From Panopea generosa (lineage: Eukaryota; Mollusca; Bivalvia; Adapedonta; Hiatellidae): a stretch of DNA of 64,000 nucleotides. A program made the translations under genes and the position numbers. This document shows, one piece after another, positions 11,695 through 23,500 of the stretch (its first letter is position 1; each line of letters begins with the position of its first letter). The stretch is taken from the NCBI GenBank assembly GCA_029582155.1, contig CM055899.1:70329719-70393718 (forward strand), in the 5' to 3' direction. The notes under the pieces are model-generated. The model ran no database searches, had not been told where the DNA came from, and saw only the letters and a program-made list of their open reading frames with translations.

Positions 11695-11835
11695 AGTATG
11701 ATAACTGGATTAACGACACGTGTTTATCGTACCATACACTGACATTGAATGTCGTTGTTGATATGATTGTATCACGGTGTACGTTAATTGGATTAGCAGC
11801 ACGTGTCTGTCGTACACAGCCAGTGTAATGTGATT
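11695..11835 (+). repeat. two-copy direct repeat of about 82 bp with CACGTG
   Basis: The phrase AACTGGATTAACGACACGTG (about 11702) recurs as AATTGGATTAGCAGCACGTG (about 11786), each followed by TYTRTCGTACM. Both copies keep the CACGTG core. Outside this the sequence is not repetitive. Confidence 0.5.
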
Positions 11836-12515
11836 ATAAAGTACACACATAAAGAATATTAATTGATTACTTTAAATCTGTCAAGTTGTTGTTGTCCATG
11901 CCGGTGCAAATGATGTGATGAATAGCATACATGACAACGTAGTGACACGTATGGAGAATTTGTGTGAAAATATTCACATCGTCAGTCCATGTAATATTTT
12001 GTTTTAACATTTATATCTTTATACTTTTTGAAAACCAAAAAAACTTAAGGAAATATATATACTTTGTGAGTATAGACAATAATGCGGAAAATCTCTGTAT
12101 ATTTTATTTTACATTTTTATATGTTTTAAATATGGTCTCTTTTAATTCTTTATAGAAATGGCATGGTGATTTGTTTAATGTTAGGATTGTTTTATAAAGT
12201 GTAAAGACTGCATTAACCATGATCAGACTTAAATAAAGAACATTTTAATTATTGTGTATTGTTGATGATGTATTAAAATCAAAATCAGTTGAAATGTGTG
12301 AATATTATTTATGTGTTCTATCATATCCTATATTGTTACCTGTGCAACTTAATCTTATTATTGATATTTATTCACGTCTGTGAAAATTATCAATAGTCAA
12401 TTATTCAATCAACCGCTTAATACCGATAACGGATATACTTGTGTGATCAACATGCCAGAAGCAATTAGGTAGTCACTTATGAGATAAAGAAATAATTGAC
12501 AATGTTTGTTTGTAT
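11836..12515. other. AT-rich stretch with no feature seen
   Basis: The 63-codon frame 11964-12155 is of very biased composition (Phe, Ile, Asn, Tyr) and has no support. Confidence 0.5.
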
Positions 12516-12519
12516 GTAA

Positions 12520-12815
12520 GCTTAATTTACATCACCACCAGTTCCCATTTGGGTGATGCACCCAGAAGAGTGAACAGTTTAGTCTTTTTAGGTTTGTGGG
12601 GGATAAAGCAGGAAACAAATATCATAGAAACCTAATCATATGTTTCACATGGTTATTTTGCTTGGTGTATAGCACCATCATAAAAGTCCTCAGTTTAAAG
12701 TCCCATCTGAATGACAGGTAGCGCTGTAAGTTAGCCAGCCTCAGGTATTAAACTGTCAACCCTGAGCTAGAAATATCGTGCTCTACTGACTGAGCTCATC
12801 GGTCTGGCTAAAAAA
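12520..12815 (-). repeat. tRNA-derived SINE, minus strand
   Basis: On the minus strand it opens with an A-box-like GATGAGCTCAGTCAGTAGAG (ending near 12800), as expected for a tRNA-derived head. The body shows no coding frame. The B box is decayed. Confidence 0.4.
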
Positions 12816-12984
12816 TCGACAATGTATTTTAATAAAACAGCACAATATATGGGTATACTCAAGGGTTATAACTGAGCAGCAATTCCTGTTATGATATCTA
12901 TGTTCAAACCATTGAACAAAATCTTATGGTTATAAACTTGCATGTTTGTGGACATTTATTACTGAATGAAACTTATGTCATGTA

Positions 12985-13160
12985 ACAAGCAGTCAAGGGG
13001 TTGAAAGCTCAAATCCCCACTTGGCCAGTCTCTGTGATGATTTAAAAATATGCAAATTCCAACATTTTGTCTCATGTTTATTCATCTTTAATCACTGATT
13101 CAAGTGGGAAAGTTGTCAATTATTTGCACTGATATTGGGGTGCCAAACAAGTAGTCACAG
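12985..13160 (+). repeat. tRNA-derived SINE fragment
   Basis: Same family as 28752-28996. GCAGTCAAGGGGTTGAAAGC and TCAAATCCCCACTTGGCCAG stand for the tRNA part. AATCACTGATTCAAGTGGGA and AAAGTTGTCAATTATTTGC stand for the body. Confidence 0.55.
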
Positions 13161-13499
13161 GTTTGACCCCCCTCAGATTATCTGTTGTGCTCATGCTTAT
13201 TTTGTTGTATTTCATAGTAGAAATAAGCTGAAACGGTTAAATTACATTAATAATTACCATTGGCCCCTTTTGATGATTGTCACTCTTTCATTTAATATTT
13301 CTGTACACGTTGTCTCTTCATAGTTATTGAAACCATTACAGGTATTTAAAGCACCGACATCTCAATCCATCTATAACCTGAGCCTCTGTTTAGCATTCCT
13401 GAAATGTGTTGAATAGTTTCTTATTTTCATAATTCATGTAACAATTTTCTGTTAAGGAAACACAGAACGTGACGGTGTATAAATTTATTTTTTAACATT

Positions 13500-13725
13500 T
13501 ACTCAATGTAAGAATACTGTTCGAATCCCTGCCCGGCAACAGTCTCAAGGATAATTGATATACAGTATTATGTCTCTTTATCAATCATCTCTCACCGCTG
13601 ATTCAAGTGGGAAAGCTATCAGTTACTTGCGGAGATGGGGTGTGCTCAAATACTGGTTAATTCCATGAAACAGTGGTTAGGTGATCGTTTTTAGCACTCG
13701 ATGGCATGAAAATGATGTAAATATT
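13500..13725 (+). repeat. tRNA-derived SINE fragment
   Basis: The copy begins inside the B box (GTTCGAATCCCTGCCCGGCA). It then shows the body phrases CACCGCTGATTCAAGTGGGA, GTTACTTGCGGAGATGGGGT and GTGCTCAAATACTGGTTAA, in the same order as the minus-strand copy at 28752-28996. Confidence 0.65.
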
Positions 13726-14179
13726 CAACCAATCAATCACTTTTATAGTTGTTCATCTCTAGAAATCATAAAGTAAGTTATCATTTTATGTGATACATCG
13801 ATATTGATCAGTGAGTTATGATAAAGCATCAACTAACTTTATACTCAATTGCTTTGTGTTGATATCAAATGATATTGGACTTTTCCTGTTTAATCGATGT
13901 GTCTTGTTTGTTTCCACTGTTCTTATACTTCCACATATACAGTTTATGTATAACATTGACCCATATAAGTGTTTTCCATAGTGTCCTTCAATACCAAACT
14001 TTTACATGCATCAGGTCAACTAAATGTCAAAATTCAAGACTTATTCTTCCTTGTCTCCATCCCGGTATGAATAATATTGTTTCAGGTAAATTCATTATGT
14101 ATTCAGCGCTTTGGAACAAATTCACAAATGATTCATATCCGAAAATGAGTTATTCGAAATGTTACCACTACGAGTATTG

Positions 14180-14560
14180 ATTATATTTTCGTAGTTGTTT
14201 CTTCGACTTCGTTGTGTACAAGCACTTCTGGTGGTTTATAACGAAAAACAATATACTCTTCCGTGCTTTTCGATCGCTTCCTTGACAAAATTTACATTTC
14301 TGTCATCTCGAAATGAAAAAAATATCCTAATGCGACTCGACTTTTAATTAACCAAACGGCGAAATTAGACCGCGAAACTGAAAGTAACAGAAAGGAACTA
14401 TGCGCGTAGCGATGCGCAGTAACAACCCGCAGAAACGTCTTTAAGTTAACTTCTAGGGCATGGATCACAATAAAACTTTTATAAACCTGAGATCATTTTG
14501 AACATTAAGAAAAAGAAAAAAAGTTTTTATCCACCACAATTTGCAAACCTGCCGAAGGAT
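14180..14560 (+). promoter_or_regulatory. candidate promoter / 5' UTR region of the SCLT1 gene
   Basis: This is the only CpG-containing stretch in several kb of AT-rich DNA. It holds a near-palindrome GCGCGTAGCGATGCGC at about 14402, built of two half sites of the NRF1 type (TGCGCA), followed by GCAGTAACAACCCGCAG. It lies just upstream of the candidate first coding exon at 14563. There is no convincing TATA box. The role is inferred from base composition and position only. Confidence 0.35.
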
Positions 14561-14562
14561 GG

Positions 14563-14573
14563 ATGGAGAACAG
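14563..14573 (+). CDS. SCLT1: SCLT1 candidate first coding exon
   Basis: ATGGAGAACAG followed by the donor GTTGTT codes for Met-Glu-Asn plus two bases. Joined to the acceptor at 15184 it gives M-E-N-R-L-N-N-E-L, which fits the start of the vertebrate protein. The upstream ATG at 14559 is in another phase relative to this junction. The exon is short and rests on phase, position and fit, so it is a proposal. Confidence 0.35.
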
Positions 14574-17500
14574 GTTGTTTTTAACATTTATGATTATTCG
14601 AGAATCAATGTTCAAAAACACTAGTAAATAATCTGATATACTAAAATATAGAAATTCAGAACAATTATAACTATGTAAAATATGCCTTCAACGACTTTAT
14701 TTTTCAAAAACATATTGTAGTGATCATCTGTTTAGATTTTTATCAAAATGGCTGCGATGGTGCTATTATTTGATTTAATGATTCTTGGAGGTCTACATTT
14801 GTTTATAAATAGCTACTTTAGCTGGAAAAAGATCTTCCAGTCTCTGTAATAAAGTCATGGTGATCACTAAAGCATTTTGCTTTAAATTTACTTGAAAAAG
14901 GTAAAAGTATATAAATGCCACACCATAAAGTGTTTTAGTTTATGGCCAATATTGTTGTAAGAACTGTCGGTCACTGTTATTAATTATAAAGATCTTGATG
15001 ATTCTTGTCACTTAACAGTGAGACCCATATTCAACATTATTATCCACCTAATATTTCTAAATCAAAGTGCTTAGACCCACCAACAGCTCATTCAATATTG
15101 GGTCATATGAATAACTAAGTGGAATATAGAATTTCATTACATGACTAATTGTGTAAATAAATATTGCATATTTTCAGTTCAAAGGTTGAACAATGAGTTA
15201 TCTAAGTACAGAGAGCAGAACCTGGAACTTCCAGAAAACTTGGAGGTGTGTATAAGAAACTTTGTATGACTAGTGTACACTAAAGTAACATTTTGAGAAA
15301 AGTATAATTACGCCAATATAAATTAATAGATTATCATCCAAATTTTTCTTAAAAAAGGGGAGGGTGGGAGGTTTTTATTTATTTTTATTTTTTAAATTTT
15401 GTTGTTTCTTTTTAAAAAAAAAATAAAATAGGGTGGCATGAAAATTAGGAGGCGGACGGGAATGATAACCTAGCAATTAATTTATTATGGCCTTAAAAAG
15501 AAATTATTTCAGCAAGATTTACATTTTTTCTTACTGTAAATATCAGAATATAACGTTATAAAGTGTTTTTTTCAACATTTATGGCAGGCAGGCCAGGTGG
15601 TGATCTATTATTGGTGGTGTGTATGTTTATGCGTAAAATAATACTTGACAAGTAAAAAAAATCCCAGTGGTGCAATTTGGATACAGGCAATGTATAACTA
15701 GTGTTTACCTGGAGATGTGGACTCACTGTAAGTAATTATGTTGCACATATTAAAATATACATCATGGTCCTCTGTGACCAAATGGTTTACGTTTTTTTTT
15801 TTGTCAGATCACCACTTGAAGCTGGGCAGCAGTGCAGTGTATAGAGTTTTAAAGCTTAAATAAATAAGTATAACCTGTAATGACCTCTTACCTCTTGCTG
15901 CTGAGGTTGTGGGTTCAAGCCCAGCTCAACTTTATGTGAGAGAGTTTACCAGTTACTAGCTGAAGGACGATGGTCGGCTCAAATTCATTCTTCATTCTTT
16001 ATTCACCAACAAAACTGGTTATCCCATATATGACCTGTCATGTTTTGAAAACATCTTTCCCATTGCTCAAAAAATATTATGTGAGAAAGTTTGCCAGTTA
16101 CTTGCGAAAAGATGGTGGTTCTACTCAGATACAGTCTGAGATCTTCCTCCACCAATAAAACTGAATATGCCATAATATATAACCTGAAATGTGTTGAAAA
16201 TGGTATTAAACTCCATTTAAAAGAAGATATAATAAAGAAAAAAGAAAACGGATTTAACCCCATTAAAAATTGATTCAGTTTAATGTGACCATTATACCAG
16301 TATGCTTCTATGTCTTGAGTCTTCTATGTTTTGAGGGTTTGTTTTGTGTATTTCAGGGAACCTTACCTACTAATGGCCTTCCTGCACCATGGCTTACTGA
16401 CAAAAGGTTAGTATCTAACATGGTTTTGCCAATACCATGAACCCAATTTTGTTATTATTCTTCTCTAAAAGTTTCCAGTAAGCATAATAAACTCCGCTTT
16501 GTCTGTGCATACGATGCATCAAGTTAAAATGTGCATATTATCCTTGTCTGTCGGTTCAATTTTCGGTCATTTTTCACAGAGTTGTGGCTCTTTGATTTTG
16601 TCCATTACCAAATCCTTGTTTTTGATTATTTTTGTTTGTCCACACTATTTTTCTACAACTTATAGTTGGAAATTGATGAAATTTCCTAGGGTGCACCACT
16701 ATTAAGTTAAAATGTGCATATTGTACTTGTCTATCGGTTCAATTTTCGGTCATTTTTCACAGAGTTGTGGCCCTTTGATTTTGTCCATTACCAAATCCTT
16801 GTTTTTGATTATTTTTGTTTGTCCACATTATTTTTTCTACAACTTATAGTTGGAAATTGATGAAATTTCCTAGGGTGCACCACTATTAAGTTAAAATGTG
16901 CATATTGTCCTTGTCTATCGGTTCAATTTTCGGTCATTTTTCACAGAGTTGTGGCCCTTTGATTTTTTCCATTACCAAATCCTTGTTTTTGATTATTTTT
17001 GTTTGTCCACACTATTTTTCTACAACTTATAGTTAGAAATTGATGAAATTTCCTAGGGTGTACCACTACTAAGTTACAATGTAAGATGTGAATATTGTCT
17101 TTGTGTTTCAGTTCAATGTTTTTTACAGAATTATGGCCCTTTGATTGTGTCCATTACCCAATCCTTGTAACTTTTTAGCTCACCTGAGTCGAAGGCTCAC
17201 AGGTGAGCTTTTGTGATTGTCTTGTGTCTGTCATCTGTCCTCCGTCGTTAACTTTTAGATTTTAACAACTTCTTCTCTGAAACCACTGGGCCAATTTTGA
17301 TATACTTCACAGTAATGTTCCTTGGGTGACCCTCTACAAAGTTTGTTCAAGCCATCTTGATTCGTCAAAAAACATGGCGGCCAGGGGATGGGGTTAGTTT
17401 ACTATATAAGCTATAGTAAAAACTTAAAAAGTCTTCTTGTCAGAAACTATTGGCTCAATTTTAAAATAATTTCACAGAAATGGTCATTTGGTAACCCTCT

Positions 17501-20500
17501 ACCAAGTTTGTTCAAGCCATCTTGATTCGTTAAAAAACATGGCGGCCAGGGGGTGGGGTTAGTTTTATGTCAAATGTTTTATAGCATAAATGTTTGTATA
17601 TAGCAATTATTATAAGAAGATGTAATAAACTCTTTAAATAAACTTCTTTTGCTATTATTGTACAATAATATACCAAATATAAGTTTTAAAAAATAATTCA
17701 TCATAAAAAGAATGAAATATTATTCATAAATCATAAACCATTTTAAAATAGGTGTTTTTCTGAATATAAAAGTCAGAGTTTTTATGGTTCAGACAGGGAT
17801 AGTTTACTGCTTCATAATAAAGCAATACCATATTTTTAGCTAGTTTTTTCACAGCAAGAAGTCTGCTTCAGATTTTCAGTGTCAAAGTGTACTTGAAATC
17901 TCGGAGGAGGAGCTTAATTGTTTTTGGGGGAGAGTGCACTGCGACAAAGATTCTTTCAAGAGATAGGCTTTGGGAAGGCTTGTGTTTGAAACTCATAGGA
18001 ATACTTATTGCGCTGGAACTGTGGATTGTTTCATGCACAATAGTTTAGTCTGATGCTTTAGTTTGAAACTGTTCTCAAAAATAACATGTTAGTTTTGTGC
18101 TGGAACTGGATTTTTATCTTAGTTCGAAGACTTAGGTTTGGAACAGTCTCCAAACATATAGACAGCTATAGTAAAAACTTTAGTAAAAACTATAGTAAAA
18201 AAGCCTTCTTGTCAGAATCTACTGACCTGATTTTGATGTAATTTCTCTGACATTTACCATGGGTGAACCTCTACCAAGTTTGAACTCTTCTGCGCATCTG
18301 TTACATCTTCAAAACAAATCAAAATTCTAACTTCTGGCCCATCTCGTCTTTCTGGAATTTTGACTGTACTTGTATCATATAATCTACTTAAGTTGGGTGA
18401 CTCAAGATCAGTCAGGTGAGCGATATAGGGCCATCTTGGCCCTCTTGTTCTTTTTATTCAGAGCATATCTTTAAAAGTATGGAAGAAAATCCATTGTGAA
18501 TTGGAACACATGTAGAGTGCAATGTGTGGAAATGCAGAGTATATAAAAGCTGTATCTCGTATAATGACAGAATTATCGCCCATTTCATACTTTATTTTTG
18601 GTTATATTTGCTTATCCAGACTGTATCTTCAAAATTATGGAAGCAAATTCATTGAGACTTGAAACATGGAAAGAGATCAATATGTGGAAGTGCAGGCTGC
18701 AAGAACCAAAAATCTATTTCAGAATTATCTGTCCATTACACCCCTTTCCCTTTACAAACAATGCAACTTTACTCAATCAAGCACTTGTTCTGAAAGTATC
18801 CAGTAGTCACTGCGATATCTTGTTTATTCAGTATTTAATGATATCAATTATTAATCCATGACATATACAATTGAATTATTGATATCATAAAATTATTCGT
18901 GATATCTGTCATTTGATTTCTAAATGTTCATAAAATATACTACATTGTATTAAATTGCATGAGAATATACTACATTGTATTGAAATGCATAAAAATATAC
19001 TTCATTGTAATATAATGCATGAAAACATACTACATTGTATTAAAGTGCATGAAAATATACTATAGCTATTATTTTATTCTATGACATATTTTGCTAAAAC
19101 ACTCAGTATAATAAAAATTGTCTGTATTATATCCAGCCTGCTGTCCCAGCTGCTGGCCGAGTATGATGCGCAGATTAAGGAGCTACAACAAATGATTACA
19201 GCCTACGAGGTAACAGTTAACTCATTCTTTATTGTCCTATCTGTTTCTGTACAAACACTACTGCTCTAATCAAGAAATTACTTTTCTGTGCAATATTTCT
19301 TTGAATAGTGCACTTAAACATTATCAGACATATTGGTGGTGTAGTGCATAGGTTGTTCATGCCAGAGGTCGCAGGTTCAATCCCACGCTTGACCAGATGG
19401 TCTCTCCAAAACAAATTTGAAATATTCACTTTTCCAGGAGACTGATCAGTGCAAAAACCGTTCACAAAAAACAATTGAGCTGAAATAAGTAAGTGAAAAA
19501 CTAAATGATTAGCTCAATTAGGCAAATACAAGAACAAGTTGTCACTCCACAATCATCACCAGCATCCATGGATTTTGATGAAACAGTTTATGTGACATCT
19601 GATGAGTAACCCTGCTCTGATGTGATTCTCTGGTTTTGTTTGTCATTGCCTGACTTTTACATAGTCATTCTACTGACTTCTGGCTGTAGGGCTTATGTCA
19701 TGGCAAATTGTCCATTGTCTACATGTGTTAACTTTCTTCTTGTTAACACAACAGAGTCCCCACCCCCCATTTTTAATTGAATCTTATCCAATCTTTCACA
19801 GGTGTTATATAACCACAAGATCTCAAAGGGGATCTGGAACCAGCATGATTCAATTACAAATGCTCCTGCCACAAGACTTATAAGTACATTTTAAGAGAAA
19901 ATTAAAAAAACATTTTATCTGAAAGTTTAAGGAATAGACCTTAGATATATTATATGTAGCATTCCATGGGGGTTCCCTAGAAGATTTGTTGAAGTCGGGT
20001 CCCAGGGGTCAAATTCGTATCAGCCGCAGGGGTCACTGTTTTACATAGAGTCATACAGGGAATATGTATTATAATATTTTTTCAACAATCTATGTAAAGT
20101 AAGTTTAAAACAAGTATATTGTAAATATATATTTCAGAATGAATTGAAGGGTTTGAGGCCAGAAGTAGCCAGACTTATTGAGGACAATAATCGGTAAGAA
20201 ATAAATTTGCTACGTCAAAGGTTGGTTCATAAACTTGTATTAACTTCATTATGGTCAAATATTTCAGAACATGTGGTTACTTTTTGATACAATGTATTTT
20301 CATCACGTCCATGTTTTTATCGGGATTTTAGTTCTGGCATTTTGTTTGTGGTTATAATTACTTCAATGATGCATTGTTTTACTTTTAAAACTGAGTTTCT
20401 TGCTCTGCTTTTAATGCATAAGCGGAGCATGTGGTCCAGTGGTAGAGTATCCTATCCAAGATTGTGGGGTTGTGGGTTTGTTCCTCAGCCACGACGCATC

Positions 20501-23500
20501 TGCATGAGCTTAGTACTGGTTCTACACAGGACAAGTTTGAGTGTAATTTGTTGAAGTTGTAAGAACTTGTTTCAAAGTCATTGTGAAATAATAAGTATAA
20601 AACATCAGAAAGAATATCACGTATATCATTAAGTTGTTTTATACTACCAGCTAAAGTAACACTTTCTGCAAAAGAACAAAAAATCCATCAAAATAGATTG
20701 GACTACATAGCTGATTGAATTGTTTTTGATTGGCGTGGTACAATATCATTGCACCTGGGGGCTTATAAGCCATAATTTCACTTGTATGATTTGATTTTAT
20801 AAATTTTAGATTATCGGATAATCTGAAGGATGCAGTTAGACACCAGGGTGTGGCATCTGGTGACACAGAGATGCTGGAGGGAGACGAGCAAGCGATACAG
20901 AATCTACAACTACAAGTAGACACAGTATTACAGGTAATACAGCTACCATTATGTCTACGTAACTTTGTTCTAGGACAGCTCATGCTGGTTTTTTTTCTTA
21001 TAGTGCACCCAGTTTTATTGTCTTTTTTGAATTAAGATCATATTGGTGAATTGGAGTGGTGTCACTGTCCAGTTGCAAGTAACTTTGATATACTTTTTCC
21101 TGTAAAATCTTTTGAATAAAGCTGGGCGGTCTTTGAACCACATCATCAGTAGTGTTATTAAGACAGAAAAGAAAAAAAACGGTTCGTTACAGCTAACATG
21201 CAACTTACGTTTATGTGGCCAAAATAATTTAAAAGATTGCAAACATCAATGCAAACTTAAACTGGCTCCAAAAGGCTCAGTCTATAGCACATATGACTGC
21301 TAATTCAGGGGTTGTGAGTTTTTATCCCGACCACAGTCTTCATGATGTTTGATAAACACCATTGCGTCTCATTGTTTTCGTCTCTCACCAGGAACTCATG
21401 TAAGAAAGTTATCAGTTACTTGTTGTGATAGGTGCACTCATGTACTGGTTAACTTCCAGAATCCCACGTAAGAGCATTTAGATTAACTGATCCTCTGTTA
21501 TCCTCTATCCTTAGGTGGCATTAAATACCTCTGAGAGAATGTGTACAGAAAGTTTTTGTAAATGTTTGTCTGCTGCTATATTTTCAGGAGAAGGAGGCAG
21601 CAGTGGAGAGATGGCACGAGGCAGAACAGGAGATTGACAGACTACAGCAGCAGATACAAGTACAGTAGGGGCAGAGTTAGGAGGGTGGTGGCTGTCAGGG
21701 AGTGGGGTAAGAGAAGGAGGCAGCAGTGGAGAGATGGCATGAGGCAGAACAGGAGATTGATAGACTACAGCAGCAGATACAGGTACAGTAGGGGCAGAGT
21801 TAGGAGGGTGGTGGCTGTCAGGGAGGGGGGTAGGAGAAGGAGGCAGCAGCGGAGAGATGGCATGAGGCAGAACAGGAGATTGACAAACTACAGCAGCAAA
21901 TACAGGTACAGTAGGGGCAGAGTTAGGAGGGTGGTGGCTGTCAGGGAGGGGGGTATGAGAAGGAGACAGCAGCGGAGAGATGGCATGAGGCACAGCAGGA
22001 GATCAACAGACTACAGCAGCAGATACAAGTACAGTAGGGGCAGAGTTAGGAGGGTGGTGGCTGTCAGGGAGGGGGGTATGAGAAGGAGGCAGCAGTGGAG
22101 ATATGGCATGAGGCACAGCAGGAGATCAACAGACTACAGCAGCAGATACAAGTACAGTAGGGGCAGAGTTAAAAGGGTGGTGGCTGTCAGGGAGGGGGGT
22201 AGGAGAAGGAGGCAGCAGTGGAGAGATGGCATGAGGCAGAACAGGAGATTGACAGACTACAGCAGCAAATACAGGTACAGTAGGGGCAGAGTTATGAGGG
22301 TGGTTGCTGTCAGGGAGGGGGATAGGAGAAGGAAACCGCAGCGGAGAGATGGCATGAGGCAGAACAGGAGTTTGACAGACTACAGCAGCAAATACAGGTA
22401 CAGTAGGGGCAGAGTTAGGAGGGTGGTGGCTGTCAGGGAGGGGGGTAGGAGAAGGAGGCAGCAGCGGAGAGATGGCATGAGGCAGAGCAGGAGATCAACA
22501 GATTACAGCAGCAGATACAGGTACAGTAGGGGCAGAGTTAAAAGGGTAGTGGCTGTCAGGGAGGGGGTTAGGAGAAGGAGGCAGCAGTGGAGAGATGGCA
22601 TGAGACAGAACAGGAGATTGGCAGACTACAGCAGCAAATACAGGTACAGTAGGGGCAGAGTTAGGAGAGTGGTGGCTGTCAGGGAGGGGGGTAGGAGAAG
22701 GAGGCAGCAGCGGAGTGATGGCATGAGGCAGAGCAGGAGATCAACAAACTACAGCAGCACATATAGGTACAGTAGGCAGTAGGGGCAGCGTTAGGAGGGT
22801 GGTGGCTGTCAGGGAGGGGGGTAGGAGAAGGAGGCAGCAGTGGGGAGATTGCCCAAGGCAGAGCAGGAGATCAACAGACTACAGCAGCAGATATACGTAC
22901 AGTAGGGGCAGATTTAGGGGGATGGTGGCTGTCAGGGAGGGTGGTAGGAGAAGGAGGCATCAGTGATGAGATGGCATGAGTTAGAACAAGAGATTGACAG
23001 ACTACAGCAGCAGATACAGGTAAAGTAGGGGCAGAGTTAGGAGGGTGGTGGTTGTCAGGGAGGGAGATAGGAGAAGGAGGCAGCAGTGAAGAGATGGCAC
23101 GAGGCAGAGCATAAAATTGATAAACAGATTTTGAAATGAGCGGTGATTGTCATGGAGGTAGTAGAATTTAAGCGAAATGTCCACAATATATAAAGGGCAT
23201 GTGTAGACTTTACTAGATTCTAGATATGTGAGAGGCATGCATAGAGTTTAAGTAAATTTTCAATATATGAAGGGTTTGTGTAGGTTTTGCTAGATTCTGA
23301 ATATCTGAGAGGTGTGTAGATTAAGGAAAATTCTCAATATATGAGGGGCCTGTGTAGATTTAGCTACATTTTCATAATACATAAATTACATGGCCATTAA
23401 TGGGCATGGAGGTTTGTATACAGGTTACATCCCAGTCAGAAATTACACATGTATAAAAATACACTATAACAAATATTTTTAGCTTAAATGAACTTCAGAT

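Noticed and set aside
21511-21993. 160-codon Pro/Ser/His-rich minus-strand frame
   Set aside because: Antisense reading of the same 123-bp units, with no start context.
21562-22782. 406-codon frame rich in Arg (RRRRQQWRDG type repeats)
   Set aside because: It reads the amplified SCLT1 exon in the wrong phase and through the intron part; it is open only because the unit is 123 = 3 x 41 bp.
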